From: Stenopsyche tienmushanensis
Lineage: Eukaryota > Arthropoda > Insecta > Trichoptera > Stenopsychidae
DNA length: 64,000 bases
Reading direction: 5' to 3'
Assembly: GCA_008973525.1 (NCBI GenBank)
Contig: WACJ01000528.1
Span: 1,116,001-1,180,000, forward strand
The notes beneath the pieces were generated by a model. The model worked only from the letters and a program-made list of their open reading frames with translations, did not search any database and was not told the DNA's origin. Position 1 is the stretch's first letter, and every line of letters starts with the position of its first letter. Below are positions 1-12,489 of this stretch, piece after piece. The translations under genes were made by a program, and so were the position numbers.

Positions 1-2591
1 GAATACAAATATTTTTAAAATGATTCCAAAAACTAACCCACTAAACGCACACTCGGTCAAATGTCGACTTCTATTCTGTTGATAATTTATTTCAAATCAT
101 TGCAATCATCTCTTCAAAGATAACATGACTACAACCACGATGGGACATTTAGGATAGTTTCAACCTCTTCAGAATAACGTTTATATGCAATTTATAGGCA
201 ATTAAGAACAGTGATTCAGTAAAAATTGCTAAATGGGCATCCATAAGAATCCATGAAATTCTAATCAAATGACATCAAAAATGTCGTTTTCCTGCGCAAT
301 TAATTTTATTAAATTTCGGGAAAAAACGCATAAAATAGATCGTTTTTCTGTGTATTGATTTATTTTTTGAAGTAAAATAAGTATAGGCGCGGTTGAATAT
401 ATTGACTTAAATATCACGAAAAGAGAAACCCTAAGCGGTGATTGGTCGGAAAGAAAAGGAGAATCGTTTAAAGTGTGTCCTATCCGTCACATATATTATA
501 CAGATGCTACGCGCATGCGTCACGCTGCTTCTATTATGTGTGTCTATACATAGCATAAAGCAAGCAATACACCAGTAACAAGTCTATTTTATTATATATT
601 ACACAACACCGGCGAAATCTTTTAGCTGACAATGTCTATTAGCAAATGGGAAAAAAGGAATGTATTAAATAATAATAATTAAAAAAATCTAAAAATGTTT
701 CAGCCGTTACTATCTGCCTTCATTTCAAAATTTAAACTATTAAACAATCTGCAGTATTCAATTGTAAAAATAATGATTCCTTGAATCTAAAGGATTTAAT
801 TATGGGTGAAAAGAAAGTAAATGTCATTGAAATTAAATAGCTACTGATTTCTTATCACGAAAATCTACACTAGCCAATCTTTATGCAAGAATTTGTCTTT
901 ATATGTAGAGATTCGTGTCATCAAAAAATCACACACCAATATGCAAAAATATTATGAAAATTTTTGGTGACATCTTTAGATGAATAATTACGATTAATTA
1001 GCGTAATTTATTGTTATAAAATATATTTTTTACATTGTGTAGATTTAAATTTAACGTTTCCTCCGTTTGGAATATTCTATAGTCCGTATCCGAAATGAGA
1101 GCCATAAAATAATGTTTTCTTAGTTCGAAAACTTTACCCAAATGCTTTTGCCTTAAAGATGGCCATAAATGTATCGGTGAAAGTTTTTAAGCCAGGACCT
1201 GACCGTAACTTAAAGGTAAGCTTGGACAAAATTTCAACGGGCTCCATGAAACATTCATAGTCACACCTAAATGAGCAATAACTCAAAACATTCACCAAGT
1301 ATAACTTTGGCCCGCGGCAACTCGCCCACTCTTCCTCCTCTTCGATAAATTAACCAAGTACAAGGTGCAGAAAATAAGCCCATAGGCTCTCCAACATCGT
1401 CCAATTTCTTTCCATATATACTTTTTGCAGAAATCTCAATTTGTAATGAAATGAGATGATTATAAGCTTAGCACATTTTTTACGAGATTGATTCTCTAAA
1501 GAAGTTTCTGTTTCGATCATCACCAAAAACATAATAATTTATGATACAGTTCACAACAAAATTAAAGCGATTTAAAGGAGTGTAATACATTTATAACAAA
1601 TCCCTTGAGTTTTTGCATCTCAAAAATGTTTGCACAACTTTATAGGATATTAGGATTTTTATAAAGACTAAGCAGCTTTCTCTGGAAGGTAATGAAAAAC
1701 TACTTAATAAACCAGATTGATTTTAACAGGGCTTTGTGGAATATGTACAGTCCAATCCTTTCTTTTAAACTTTTGAGGAGAGAGCAAATTTAAAATCTAT
1801 GAAGTTGTGGATGCCATAATCGCTTTACACCGATTACTTTCTGTCAGCTCCTATCAGCGTAAGACAATCTTCAATTCGAGGCAGAGTCAATTGTAAATAA
1901 ACACTGTTGATAGCATACAAGACCACGCCATTTTTTACATAAACAATACACAAGAAATCAATTCATTTATTTCTGCTTTAGAAGGAAATGATAATCGGAC
2001 AAAGAATCATTCAACAAGCAGCAACGAACAGCAAACAAATAAATAAATAAACACTGTCGATAGCACACAATATTCGGTCATTTCTTGGCATAAACAAATA
2101 AAAAACTTGAAATCGAAATCATTATTAGTTGATAAATTTAGACTAACGATTTATACAATCTTGCGATGTATGCGAGGAAGCTCTCCGTCTCTGTCTCCCG
2201 AACTGTGCTACGTTCTCTCTCTGTCTCTGTCTGTCTCCGAGCTCAATGTACGAGAGTGCTCTTTTTGAATAGTGGAGAAGCGGTCCCAGGTACTGGGATA
2301 GTACTCCTTTAGGGGTTAAAAGATTAAGTAGAGACTTGTATTACACTCAAGAAATGCATCTCAAAATCTTTCTCACAATCCTAATTGCATTTCCCTAATA
2401 AATTAAAAAACGGTAAGGCTTCTTTGCCTGCCTTAAATTCTACGTAAAAATAATAAGTTGAAATAACTTACTTGTGTCGCGATGACATTTCAGCACATTT
2501 CTTAAATAAATATCCCTCAAAGATTTGCATTAAGTTTACTTAACATCCATTATTTATTTAAAAAAATATGAAATCAATGAGTAATTTATTA
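1..2591. other. AT-rich stretch without recognised gene
   Basis: No open frame here resembles a known protein, and I see no convincing exon chain. The stretch is AT-rich, with homopolymer runs. Fragments around 1893-2327 belong to an interspersed repeat that recurs inside spindle-E introns (see the repeat entry at 2036). The short frame at 1350-1532 (minus) has no recognisable motif. Distal regulatory sequence or exons of a gene outside the window cannot be excluded. Confidence 0.5.
2036..2327. repeat. Interspersed repeat family B, copy 1
   Basis: The segment shares long stretches with 19205-19425: the phrase TTGAAATCGAAATCATTATT, then CTCTCCGTCTCTGTCTCCCG, then a tail with TAGTACTCCTTTA. 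The first part (AAATAAACACTGTCGATA) also recurs at about 28095 and, more diverged, at about 1893. It contains a CT-rich run (GTCTCTGTCTGTCTCC). There is no coding signal and no terminal structure that I can define. The class is unknown; a SINE or LTR fragment is possible. Confidence 0.7.
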
Positions 2592-3713
2592 CAGGGCTTC
2601 GAATAGTTATTTTTCCTTGCTTCGGTGTTCGTTCCGATTCAGTTCCATAAATATATATCGGTTCAATTTCAGTTTTCACTCCGGAAAAAATGTTTTTTTT
2701 TTCAGTTTTCCATTTAGTAGAATATTTTGAATGGTTTTATTTGTATTAAAAAATATTCTAGTATAATTTAGAATTTTTTTTTAATGAGTTTTGTAATTTT
2801 CTCCCTTCAATTATCAATGAATCATCAGCTGATTTGTTATTTTCCATTACTGTTTCTACTTAGATTCACAATGGATGGATTTGTCAATAAACAAAATTGT
2901 CGTATCTGGGGTCGTTATTCAAGAAAAATGTTTGCACCCAAAAAAAATAGTTGCTATTTGCTCTACATTTTAGGCAAATGGAATTGTATTGAGGCGGTCT
3001 CAGGGGCATTGTCCCCGGGTGGCTCCTCGCTCCCATGCGCTCTTCGGGATAGCTGCGCTAACGCACGGGTCCGTTCTTCTATCGGATCACATACAGCCGG
3101 ACGGATGGATGGGCGTCAAACGAAAATACTCTCTTCTCTATGTAATATTTTTTTATTTGGCACGAGAGATAGGGATTTGGCTGTGGGAAGGACGTCCTCC
3201 CGCAACCAAGGCCAACCGCTGACTCCCGAATCCCGCCTCCTTCGCGTCACCACCCAACCGGCAACGGTGCACGCGCAAGAAGCGATCGGTCGGTAATTTC
3301 ATGCGCAATGTCCCCGCAGCGCCACAGAAGATGTCGCTGTCAAAATAGCGCATTGCACCTAAAGAGAGACGGAAGATGTCACTGCTAATCTGAAGAGTTA
3401 AACCTGCTCAGATTAACAGGACTTTATTTTTTTGTGTGACTGATTTCTGGAATTTCGTTTGATAACAATATTATCTAATGCATTAATTTAACAGGACAAT
3501 TAACAGGAAGAATAAAGTGTAAAAATTGGAGTATTATCGAATGAATAAAACCACACACATTCTATCACATATTATTATATTATATCAACACAAAAATCAA
3601 CAAAACTCTACTTTGCGTTTGACATGTACTGAACCCAAATAATCCGATATTTTTAACCGGTTTAGTTCCGCATTTCTTTCCGATTTTCGGTTCGATTCCG
3701 TTTCGAAGTTCTG
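2592..3713. mobile_element. Non-autonomous hAT-like element, GC-rich interior
   Basis: The left end reads CAGGGCTTCGAA and the right end is its inverted counterpart (TTTCGAAGTTCTG). The flanking octamers ATTTATTA and CTTTATTG match at 6 of 8 positions, which fits an aged hAT-type 8-bp target duplication. The interior at about 2985-3400 is markedly GC-rich against an AT-rich background. The frames there (2784-3296 plus, 3153-3353 minus) resemble no transposase. A 56-bp miniature with the same ends lies at 26168-26223. Superfamily assignment rests on TIR and TSD size only. Confidence 0.6.
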
Positions 3714-5427
3714 CTTTATTGTGTACTCTTATTCAATATACGTCATATTTAATTTGAGAATCGAGACGTCAAAATTTAGCAAAGATACGAATAGTGTAAT
3801 AATGATGCGAATTTATGATAAATACAAACCAAATCCTACGGTCGATATGTTGAATATTTTACATCAAATATATTCAGAGCGTTTCGTTCTTTTATAATGG
3901 ATATACATCCAAAACGATACGTTCATTATCACCTTTTTTGTATTCTTCGATTACTACTCTTCATTTAACACCAATAATTTATCTAAATGACATCGCTTTT
4001 CAATGGCACAATTTGCATTCCGTCCACCGTGTATAAATTGTCCTCTTTTTCTACGTAACGGCTGTCATATAAATCGGTCAAAACCATCTAACCAATTTAA
4101 CACGTAGTCTGTTAAATATCTCACAGCACATTTGTTAGTATTTATCATTTGCGTGTATTGGGTTCCATTAAAAATACCATAAGATTATGTCATCGTTATA
4201 TAACCAAATGTTTTCAAACCGCTGGACTAAAAATCGATGCATCCCTTATGTAAAGTATGCAAAGAACGCTCCGTAAAAGTATAAGATATATTTCAATTCC
4301 GTTTAGTTAAATGGGTGGCAAAATTAAATCGATGCTTAAGGATTTATATGGTATAAGGGGCAGGTCCTTTCTATCATAGTCAGCTTATTGCATTAGTCGC
4401 AAGAACCTGTCCAGGTCTCGTTTCTTGCAAGTCGAGCGAACTACCCTTAAACTCCTCTTCAGGTTTCCTTCCCTCTTTTGCCTCGTCCCTCAAGAATACC
4501 CATACATTTACCTCTATAGAATCTTCACCGTCATATTTCCCTCGCCGCAGTCTACGAACGATCAAGTTATTGCCAAATTTTCAGCTCTTTGATCTACCGG
4601 GTAGCACTTAAAGTGAATTAATTAATATTATATAAAGCCTTCAAGTGGCATTCCGAATTCTTAATTAAAATTTAACTCATCCACATGTTCGACGCAAATT
4701 GAAACTCTTCCCCGATCGATTAGGGTGTTTTTTATACACCCGACCTAATCGAATCAATCGGTTTACTACAACATGGCATTCCAACAATCTTAACAATATG
4801 GTTGAGAGCTAAAAATAAGACTTCTTCTGGTAAACAGCTAGTCGAAGCAATCCAAACTTAGACGCCTAAAAATAAAGCATACGTAACTCATCACATCACA
4901 TTGACAACGTATTGAACCGAACGCATGAAAATAATGGTTTTGAATTTTAAATTCAATCGAACTGTAAGTGCTAAATATAATTTGCGTTAAGTCTTCGTAT
5001 TTCTTAGAAAACTTAGTGACGTTACATATCGTTCTGGTATCGATTATAAATACTAACTTATATTTTTCGCATTATATTATTTGAATCGTTCAAACTAAAA
5101 TATACTACCAGTTGAAAATTATCGGTTATGATCTTATTTTTAAGAGGTACTGAGCGATTCTGCAATAAAAAAAAACGCACGATGATCATTATTATCAAAT
5201 ATACTCGAAGATATTTTGCATCGATTATGATACAAAAATCAGCCATTCATAGTATTTCCTTATAAGTTTGCTCGCTATAACCGTGATATGGTTATAAAAG
5301 TGCACGTTTACAATTGACAACAGAGCCGTGATAAGGATATGAAGTGAACGTTCTCAGTAAATTTTTAAACATGGAAAAAATTGGTTATTGTTAAGTGATA
5401 AAATACTTTTATCTGAAAAGTCTCAGC
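3714..5427. other. Intergenic, nothing recognised
   Basis: AT-rich sequence with short frames only (for example 4380-4565 and 5058-5246, minus). None shows a known motif, and no repeat boundary could be set. Confidence 0.4.
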
Positions 5428-5790
5428 CCAACTGATATCAAATCCGAGCTAGATTCTACTCTCGGGGAGTACGCTTCTTCGTTTACAACAGTGAGATGTT
5501 GCGTGGCAGAGTTTAAACGAGGCCGTACGATCTGCCAAGATGAATAGCGCAGTGATCAACAAAATGAGGTAACCACCTCAGAAATGGTGAATAAAATCCA
5601 CAAAATGGTATTGGATGACCGTCAGCTGTAAGTGTGTGATTTAGCAGACATGGAAAGCCTTTCAAAACGCTATACATCGCATATTGACCGAAAATTTAGA
5701 CATGAGAAAGCTATTCGCAAGATGGGTGCCGCGTTTGCTTACAATGGAACAAAAACGGTGTCATGATGATGATTTAATGGAGTGTATGTA
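5428..5790 (+). pseudogene. Mariner-family transposase fragment
   Basis: Conceptual translation across several frames gives typical mariner N-terminal phrases in order: LSPTDIKSELDSTLGEYASS, then AEFKRGRTICQDE, then EVTTSEMVNKIHKMVLDDRQ, and finally TENLDMRKLFARWVPRLLTM. Stops and frame changes occur (after CQDE and after DDRQL), and a stretch is missing around 5660-5690. Similarity stops at about 5790, before the catalytic DDD residues. This is a dead internal fragment of a Tc1/mariner transposon. Its terminal inverted repeats were not found. Confidence 0.85.
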
Positions 5791-6984
5791 TGTTTATTTG
5801 AACATTGACTTTGTGAGATTGATTCCAAAACATTTATTTATAGATCCAAATTATTGTAGTACCATGTTCAAGAATATCAATGTAGTTGTTTTATCGCATT
5901 ATTATATATTATTGGATTTATCAATTTATGTATTTTATCATTATGATAACATTCAGGAACTAGCTCACTGTAACAATACTTTATTTTAAAATTACGGAAA
6001 ATTAAAGGCTTCCACTGATAATTTATATTTCTTCCAATTTTTCCTATTGAATAGTCAATAAGGTAGTAATCTAATTTATTTGCGCCAAAACCTATAAAAT
6101 TATTGGTCTGATTGTATATAAGATTTTAAATTATCACGATGCTTTCGCCGATTTCGTTTAATGGGTTTTCGCGTTTGATTTCTTTCGTCGTAAATTTTTA
6201 TTTCAAGGCTCGATAAATTTGTTCCGCCATAAATCGTTCAATTATCATAAAAAGACACTTAACGATATGAATTCATAGCAAAATGGCTCGAACACGAAAG
6301 CTGAGTAAATGTATTGCTTCAGGGGAACTTTTTCATTTCGCAACAAAAAATATCAGAGTAGTATTGAAGTATATTATAGATTCATATATCATATTTTCAT
6401 CTGAAAATACGATATTTATTATGTGAGATATAATCAGGACCAATTTTGTATCGGAGCTTTAGGAAGTGCATTGAAGTCCTGAAAGTGCAGTTTCACAAGT
6501 TCGGTACGGCAAGCACCTAAGTTTGCACGACGAAAGTTTAACGGCTAAATTACTACGAATATACATAAATAATATACAATTTGGTTGTATGGAATTACAC
6601 GTGCAAAATTCCAAATCTTTGTTTAATGCGATCAGACAGATCTCGTATAATAAAAATTGTCGTTTAGAGGTCGCGATATCTGAGAGATTTCGGCACAATC
6701 TAATATGCAGACCTTCCAAGCTTAAAACAAGCCTCCCCTGAGATTTGGGTTGGATATCAATTGGCTACAAATATACAATGAGAATGGGTTGTATCCCAAA
6801 TGAGCATCTTTTGCTTGAACCTGAAGCCGTTAGCATCTCAAACGTTCGCCTCAATAATTAATCAACTTAATGCACAAGAAACGTTTTCCTTTGAAAACTC
6901 ATAAACGGGGTTATCTGTTGGAATGTTTAAATTGATAAATGTGTCTTCAAAGGATCACAATTTACATGTTTTTTTTTAATAATA
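5791..6984. other. Intergenic, nothing recognised
   Basis: Overlapping frames at 6459-6719 (minus) and 6523-6741 (plus) are mirror frames without known motifs. No gene or well-bounded repeat is seen. Confidence 0.4.
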
Positions 6985-7405
6985 AATTGTGTTATCGCTT
7001 AAACATTGGGCCAATCGCGAGACGCTCATTCGTCATATCAGCAGTCCAAAAAGCGGACCAATTGGACATACAAACATTATGGCCACGCCGTCCTCTTTCA
7101 GGGATTTTTACGGCATTTACCAACAACAGTAACCGCCATCTCTAAGTTAGTTTGGGCAATTTTGAGACTATCTTTGTATATTTTCGCCACGGACGTTTCA
7201 AACTGTCTACGTCTGTTACTAGAGAATCCAATTCCGAGCTCAATATTTTCAATAGTTTAAGAAATTACATTAATAAATTTGATCAAAAATTACTAATAAA
7301 TCCATTTGTTTAATATAAAAAATAATCTGAAGGCGAAGTAATTTTATTTATTCAAGAAAAGATAAAAATTCAATCCAAAAATAGATAAATGAAACACTAA
7401 AAAAT

Positions 7406-7633
7406 TCAAATATTTTGAAAATATGCCCGAAGTAACATTAAAGCATCGAGTGTTTCGTCATTTAGTCTGGATCTGGATTTTGGAAGCCAGGCAACTTGCC
7501 GCTCAGCCTCCACACTCGTCGGAGGTATCATCATCAGATATTTCAATGCTAGTTCGAGTTGATGACCGCGTGAGCCCTCATTTTCGTATAACACCATCAA
7601 TGTGACTGATAAAATTCCTTTCTGCTGAGACAC
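7406..7633 (-). pseudogene. hAT transposase C-terminal dimerisation fragment
   Basis: The frame contains LALKYLMMIPPTSVEAER followed by SRSRLNDETLDALMLLRAYF. This is the signature of the hAT (hobo/Ac/Tam3) dimerisation region, in which a P-x-S-x-x-x-E-R block is followed by an R-x-x-L hinge and an L-R-x-Y/F end. About the first 25 residues of the open frame do not fit. No upstream catalytic domain is readable, so only the last part of a transposase survives. It lies inside the family A element. Confidence 0.8.
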
Positions 7634-7740
7634 GATCTAAAACTAGTAATATTCCCGATTTCCCGACAAATGATTTATTTCCGTCGCTACAGATGAATAC
7701 TTATATTCTATAATACTTTGATGTGATTCGTAATTATATT

Positions 7741-7850
7741 ACGGAGGAATACAAAAATTCTGAACCCCGTATCCTATTATATTTCATATCGATATTCCCG
7801 TTATTAGAGTTGAAGTGTAGTAAATACATCACCGGTAGGGATTAGTTTAT
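7741..7850. repeat. Short interspersed repeat family C, copy 1
   Basis: The segment shares ATTATATTTCATATCGATAT, followed by a TCCC(G/A)TTATTAG stretch and an AAATACATCA end, with 22470-22580 inside a spindle-E intron. No class can be assigned. It sits within the family A copy and may be part of it. Confidence 0.55.
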
Positions 7851-8139
7851 ATAACAATTTGAAAAACATATGTATACTGTATATATGTATAAATAGATTA
7901 GACAGCTAATTCCCCTAGGCGTCGCCTAAAATCGCCAATTAGTAGTTACGCCACTATTTCTAAGCGTCTAAATTTCGCTGAAAGGTCTCAATTTAGTAGC
8001 CTTCATCGGGCTGGTGAGGTGTACGATTTCTGTTGGATCAAAATTTTTTTCGGGATTGCGTTTACTAATCCCGGGATTCATGAGCACCTAAAACTGTCCA
8101 GGATCCCGTGATTGGATTCCCTACTTGTTACGGCTCTAG

Positions 8140-11100
8140 TTATTATAAGCAAAGCTACCAAATTTGACACAAATTCATGTTTTACAAACGAACAAACGAT
8201 GCTGTAAAACAGTACGTTTTTAATGAATTATCGATTCATACAAATATATTTACGCGATTATGGAACATTTGATGAAAAACATTCTTAAAACTGAAACTCA
8301 AAATATTCATGAGTTTATATATGACGTTGTAAAATGACGTTATTTCCATTTTTAAATGATACTTAGAAATGTATGCAATTTACATGCTGTAAAATTACTT
8401 GACTTTGAATTTCGAATTTTTAACGCCTGAAATTTTACCATTGTGAAAATACATAGGATTCCACATATTTTGTGTACATAAATAGCAGCCAATGTGATTC
8501 TAATTTTGGCTATTGGTTCGCATCTCTCACATTGCCCAATGCTCTTAATTTGTAATTTTATTTCAGCTTTTCTCCATTTTCCAAATTACATGTATTTTCA
8601 ATCGATTATATTGCAATACTAAACCCAAACGTATGCAAGCATCTTAAGAATCATGTAATAGTTCTCGGATTATATGTATGGATTCTATACAAATTATTAG
8701 AAGCCGCAAGAATGAATACTATTGGATAATCGCATGACCGCCAATTTTTTAAATCCAATTATTTGCGAAAGACAAACAATTGGTCTTCTTGTATTATTTA
8801 AACCGGCCAATCCCCGAAAAACATGAAGCTTGAGCTTATTTTTAACAATTTTTGCAGACGAAAAATAATGTAGCATTGATTATCCAAAGATTTTTGCAAA
8901 ACATTGATTCTTTGTCTGCAAGACCGTGAAAATTAGGAAAAAAATTGCATTGCAATTATGAAAAAATATACCACAGAAGAATACTATAAGTTAATGCATT
9001 AAATCCGTAAAAAATATATATTTCGACCATATTGTTCGATTTTGCCATCTTTGACCCAACGACGGCGTTGAGTCTGGTAGGTAAATGTGTCGCACGCTTA
9101 CTCAATTTCGTTCAATAGTTCTCCGAAATAAGCTTCCATTATCGTCGAAGACTCGCTTTCAAACTATTCAAAAGATATCAATTTAAAAAACTTATGGGTT
9201 TTACGTCAATTGCACTATTGTGCTAAAATTAAATATCTTCATTTTCACTTTCTGCTTTCATTTCCCACAGTAAAAAGATCTATTTTAACGCCATTAATCG
9301 ATAATTTTGATCAATTATTTTACTCCCTGATTCTAAAATGAGGCAGAAATGCGACTTTCAACGATCATTGCGATACAAATCATGACCTAAACAGATCCTT
9401 AATGTTTCATAGTCACTCGCCATTCTGAATTATTGATGAATTATAAACAATGTAATTCTGTTCAAACATAAACGCATTTTTATCAATACTTGATTTGCTC
9501 TAATCGCCATTTATCATGTAGCAAAATATATGTATTTATCATGCCTTTTGATTGTTAATCCAATAAATACCGCTAAACTTTTCTATAACATCAGAACTCT
9601 TTGATATGCCAACGTATTACAACGTCAATGAGTATTAATTTTCAATAACAAATGTTACATTTACAACAGCAAAGGTTTATATTTATATATGATTTGAGGT
9701 ATTCGCTGTAAATTAGCCAACTTTTTTGCTTGTAATATTGATTGTAAATATCAACTTCTACGGTAAAATCGATTTTTTTTTTTAAATAAGGAATGATTAA
9801 TATGAATACAAAAGTCAATTGATAAATATAAATTAGTATAATTGGTGATATAAAAGGGACTGACAATTGTATGCACAAAAAATGCTTGTATACAAATTTT
9901 AAGCTGCCATCTTGAACTAGTCGATAATTTATTATAATATATTAAAAAATATAATCATTTAATAAAGTTAATAAACAGGTTTTTTTTTGGTATAAAAAAT
10001 GAAACATTTAGATGTGTGCGCACGGTATTTATAGGGTTAATCGTCATACATTTGGAGGGGCTGCCTGTTATTTTCATTGAAATAAATAGGTTCTTATTTT
10101 TATTCGGGTTTATATTGAATGAAAACAAGTTTTATATTATGAAGAATATAAAATTTTGATATGGTTTTTCGAAGCCATAATCGATTTTGTTTAGATAGTT
10201 GTTGTTATTTGCTATTTTATTGTATTGAATTTATACTCAACAAAAAGCATTTTTGCAAGTGCGCTGTTAGTAACCGCGAAAACCGGTTTTGTAAGTCTGA
10301 TTTTAGAAATGAATAGGTGCGAATAACAATCGTTCTGCTCATCAATTGCTTATGCAATAGATTTTTTTTGGCAAAATATAACCTCTCCAAACGTCATATG
10401 AATATGAAATTCACCGTCTTTCCCTCGTAATTAAATTATGCACACATATATCACTGTTGTTGCCAAACTTGTCACTGTCATTTTTTTGTTTTTAACTAAG
10501 CAATATTTAAAATATTTTTTTGCGATCAACAGTACGTATTAAAAAATCTATATATGAGAATATAATCTCCCCCATGGCAAGAAATATTCGCCCCTTCCCT
10601 ACCCAATCTGCAAGGAAGTACGAGGGGTGGTTTATCCTCTTCCCCTCTTCTTCTGGCTCGACGACGCCATGCTTAACACAACATCTAGACGAATTTTTTC
10701 CCGTTGCCGAATAATGTAAACTCTCCCTCCGTCTTAATTTACATAGAAATGTCTCAAGTTTGCACCCAGGAGTTGAAGTTGCAAAGAGGGAGGATATAAG
10801 TAATTGTATTTGTATTCATGAAGGGAGAGGATATCCCACCCGATTCCTCATTCGCACAAAATAAAAACAAATACATGTATAGCATATCTAAGGTGGTTTT
10901 TTTTGCACGATAATAACAAAAAATATATTAAAAACATATATCAAATTAGGACACGCCTCATAAATTTCTTTCCCCCTTTTATGTTTTCGATTCAATATAT
11001 CCAATTTCAGTACTCACAAACGTTGCGTTTATTAAAATGTTGATAAATTGACTAACACAACGATATCGGAACTTACTAAATATTTGCATTAATGCAAAAT

Positions 11101-12489
11101 TATTTATCGCCCTGCAAGACCTGATTATGCTATCTCTAATGAAGTATAAACTGTTTTCATGTCAAACAAGGTTATACACATTTAAATGATTTTAATTGTT
11201 TTTAACATGTGGCGTTAACATTTGTAGTAAATTGCTTCGATAAACCTTTATTATAATTTGGATTGAGGCTTATTTTATTTACATTACATTGGCAATACAT
11301 TTTTTTTATGAAAACGTACAAACGTGTATTGCCAGTGTTATAAAAAACATTAAAACTATCACTGTTAATCTGTTAACTGGGTTGGATGTATAAAAATGTC
11401 TATTAATTGTGAGCACAGATTAAGAAATCTGAATAATTATAAAGTAAATACATCATACATCGGATTGACGCAAAAACACGTCCTTAACATTTCCTTTACT
11501 ATGGTGTATTTACTACACTGAGTCGAGTTGTAGTAAAGTTGTAATATTGCATAATTAGATGTGCCCGGTTAACAGGTTAATAATGTTTAATCAATCGTAA
11601 AAATACATCTATTATATTAAAAAAATATTCTCAATGCATAATACACGTAACAATCGAAAAACTTCAGACACTCAAAAGGGACATATAAAAAGTATTTTGT
11701 ATTTTTCAATGTTTTATTGAAAGAATTCAGTGACCGAATCAATCACTATTTACATTAATTCATTTAAATATTATTACTTCATCCGTTGATCGACATAATA
11801 ATACAAGATGTAATGTAAAACAAAACAGTCACATAGGTCTTCATCCTCAAAACTACTTGTTCGAAATAGATCCATATGTTGTGTAAGCAAATGATATAAA
11901 CCATAAATAAATAATTTAACAAACAAAAAAATGGCCGGATAGCACCATAAATTATTAATACTTTTAGTGGTCAACACTTTACCGATAATGAAAAGATGCT
12001 TCATGTAATGAAAGACAAATCACAAAACGCCCTGATAAAACAAATGACATGATTAGCGAAATGAAATGGCAAATAAAAACAAGATGATATTTGAGAATCG
12101 AATTATTATTAAATAAAAGATGATAACGGCGATACGAAAAACATTGGGTCAAGTTTGCTTTTTTGATTGCTCATTCAAAGTCACATTTCGATGTTTCATG
12201 TCATAAACACGCCAATGAAACATGTGAAGATGATAATAGCATAAATAAATTATTACAACAAATTTAACATTGAAATATAAATATGATAAATATTTACACA
12301 ATAATAATCTTCATCAGGCTTAAGAACTATAATGCCTAACAACACTCTGAAGGGCTGGCATTTCAAATTAAGTATATTTTTATTAACGACTGATGTGCAC
12401 AGTAAACGTGATTTTAATGAAGCCACCAATAATAAGCCAGCTCTACGGCAATTATCTCAGAATTATTCATATTACTGTTTGTGAATTAT
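8140..12489. other. Long intergenic region without recognised gene
   Basis: AT-rich sequence. The frames at 9642-9878 (minus), 10520-10714 (plus) and 11774-12004 (minus) show no known domain. An imperfect inverted pair (CATTGGCAATACA and TGTATTGCCAGTG) lies at about 11286-11337. The 3' UTR of the minus-strand DLST gene should occupy the right end; a TTTATT (AATAAA on the minus strand) lies at 12379-12384. Confidence 0.45.

Larger units (their letters stand above)
6985..8139 (-). mobile_element. hAT element relic, repeat family A copy 1
   Basis: The segment 6990-7150 is the reverse complement of a block repeated at 26960-27240, and the same family recurs at 40010-40575 and 50725-50945. The right edge ends in CTTGTTACGGCTCTAG. 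Its inverse, AGAGCCGTAAC, is the left edge of the copy at about 26745, so the family has CAGAGCCGTAAC-type termini. A minus-strand frame at 7406-7560 encodes the hAT C-terminal dimerisation domain. This orients the element on the minus strand. The boundaries are approximate. Confidence 0.65.

Noticed and set aside
2784..3353. Overlapping frames in the GC-rich island, possible gene
   Set aside because: They lie inside a TIR-bounded element, have no motif, and the frames overlap on both strands.
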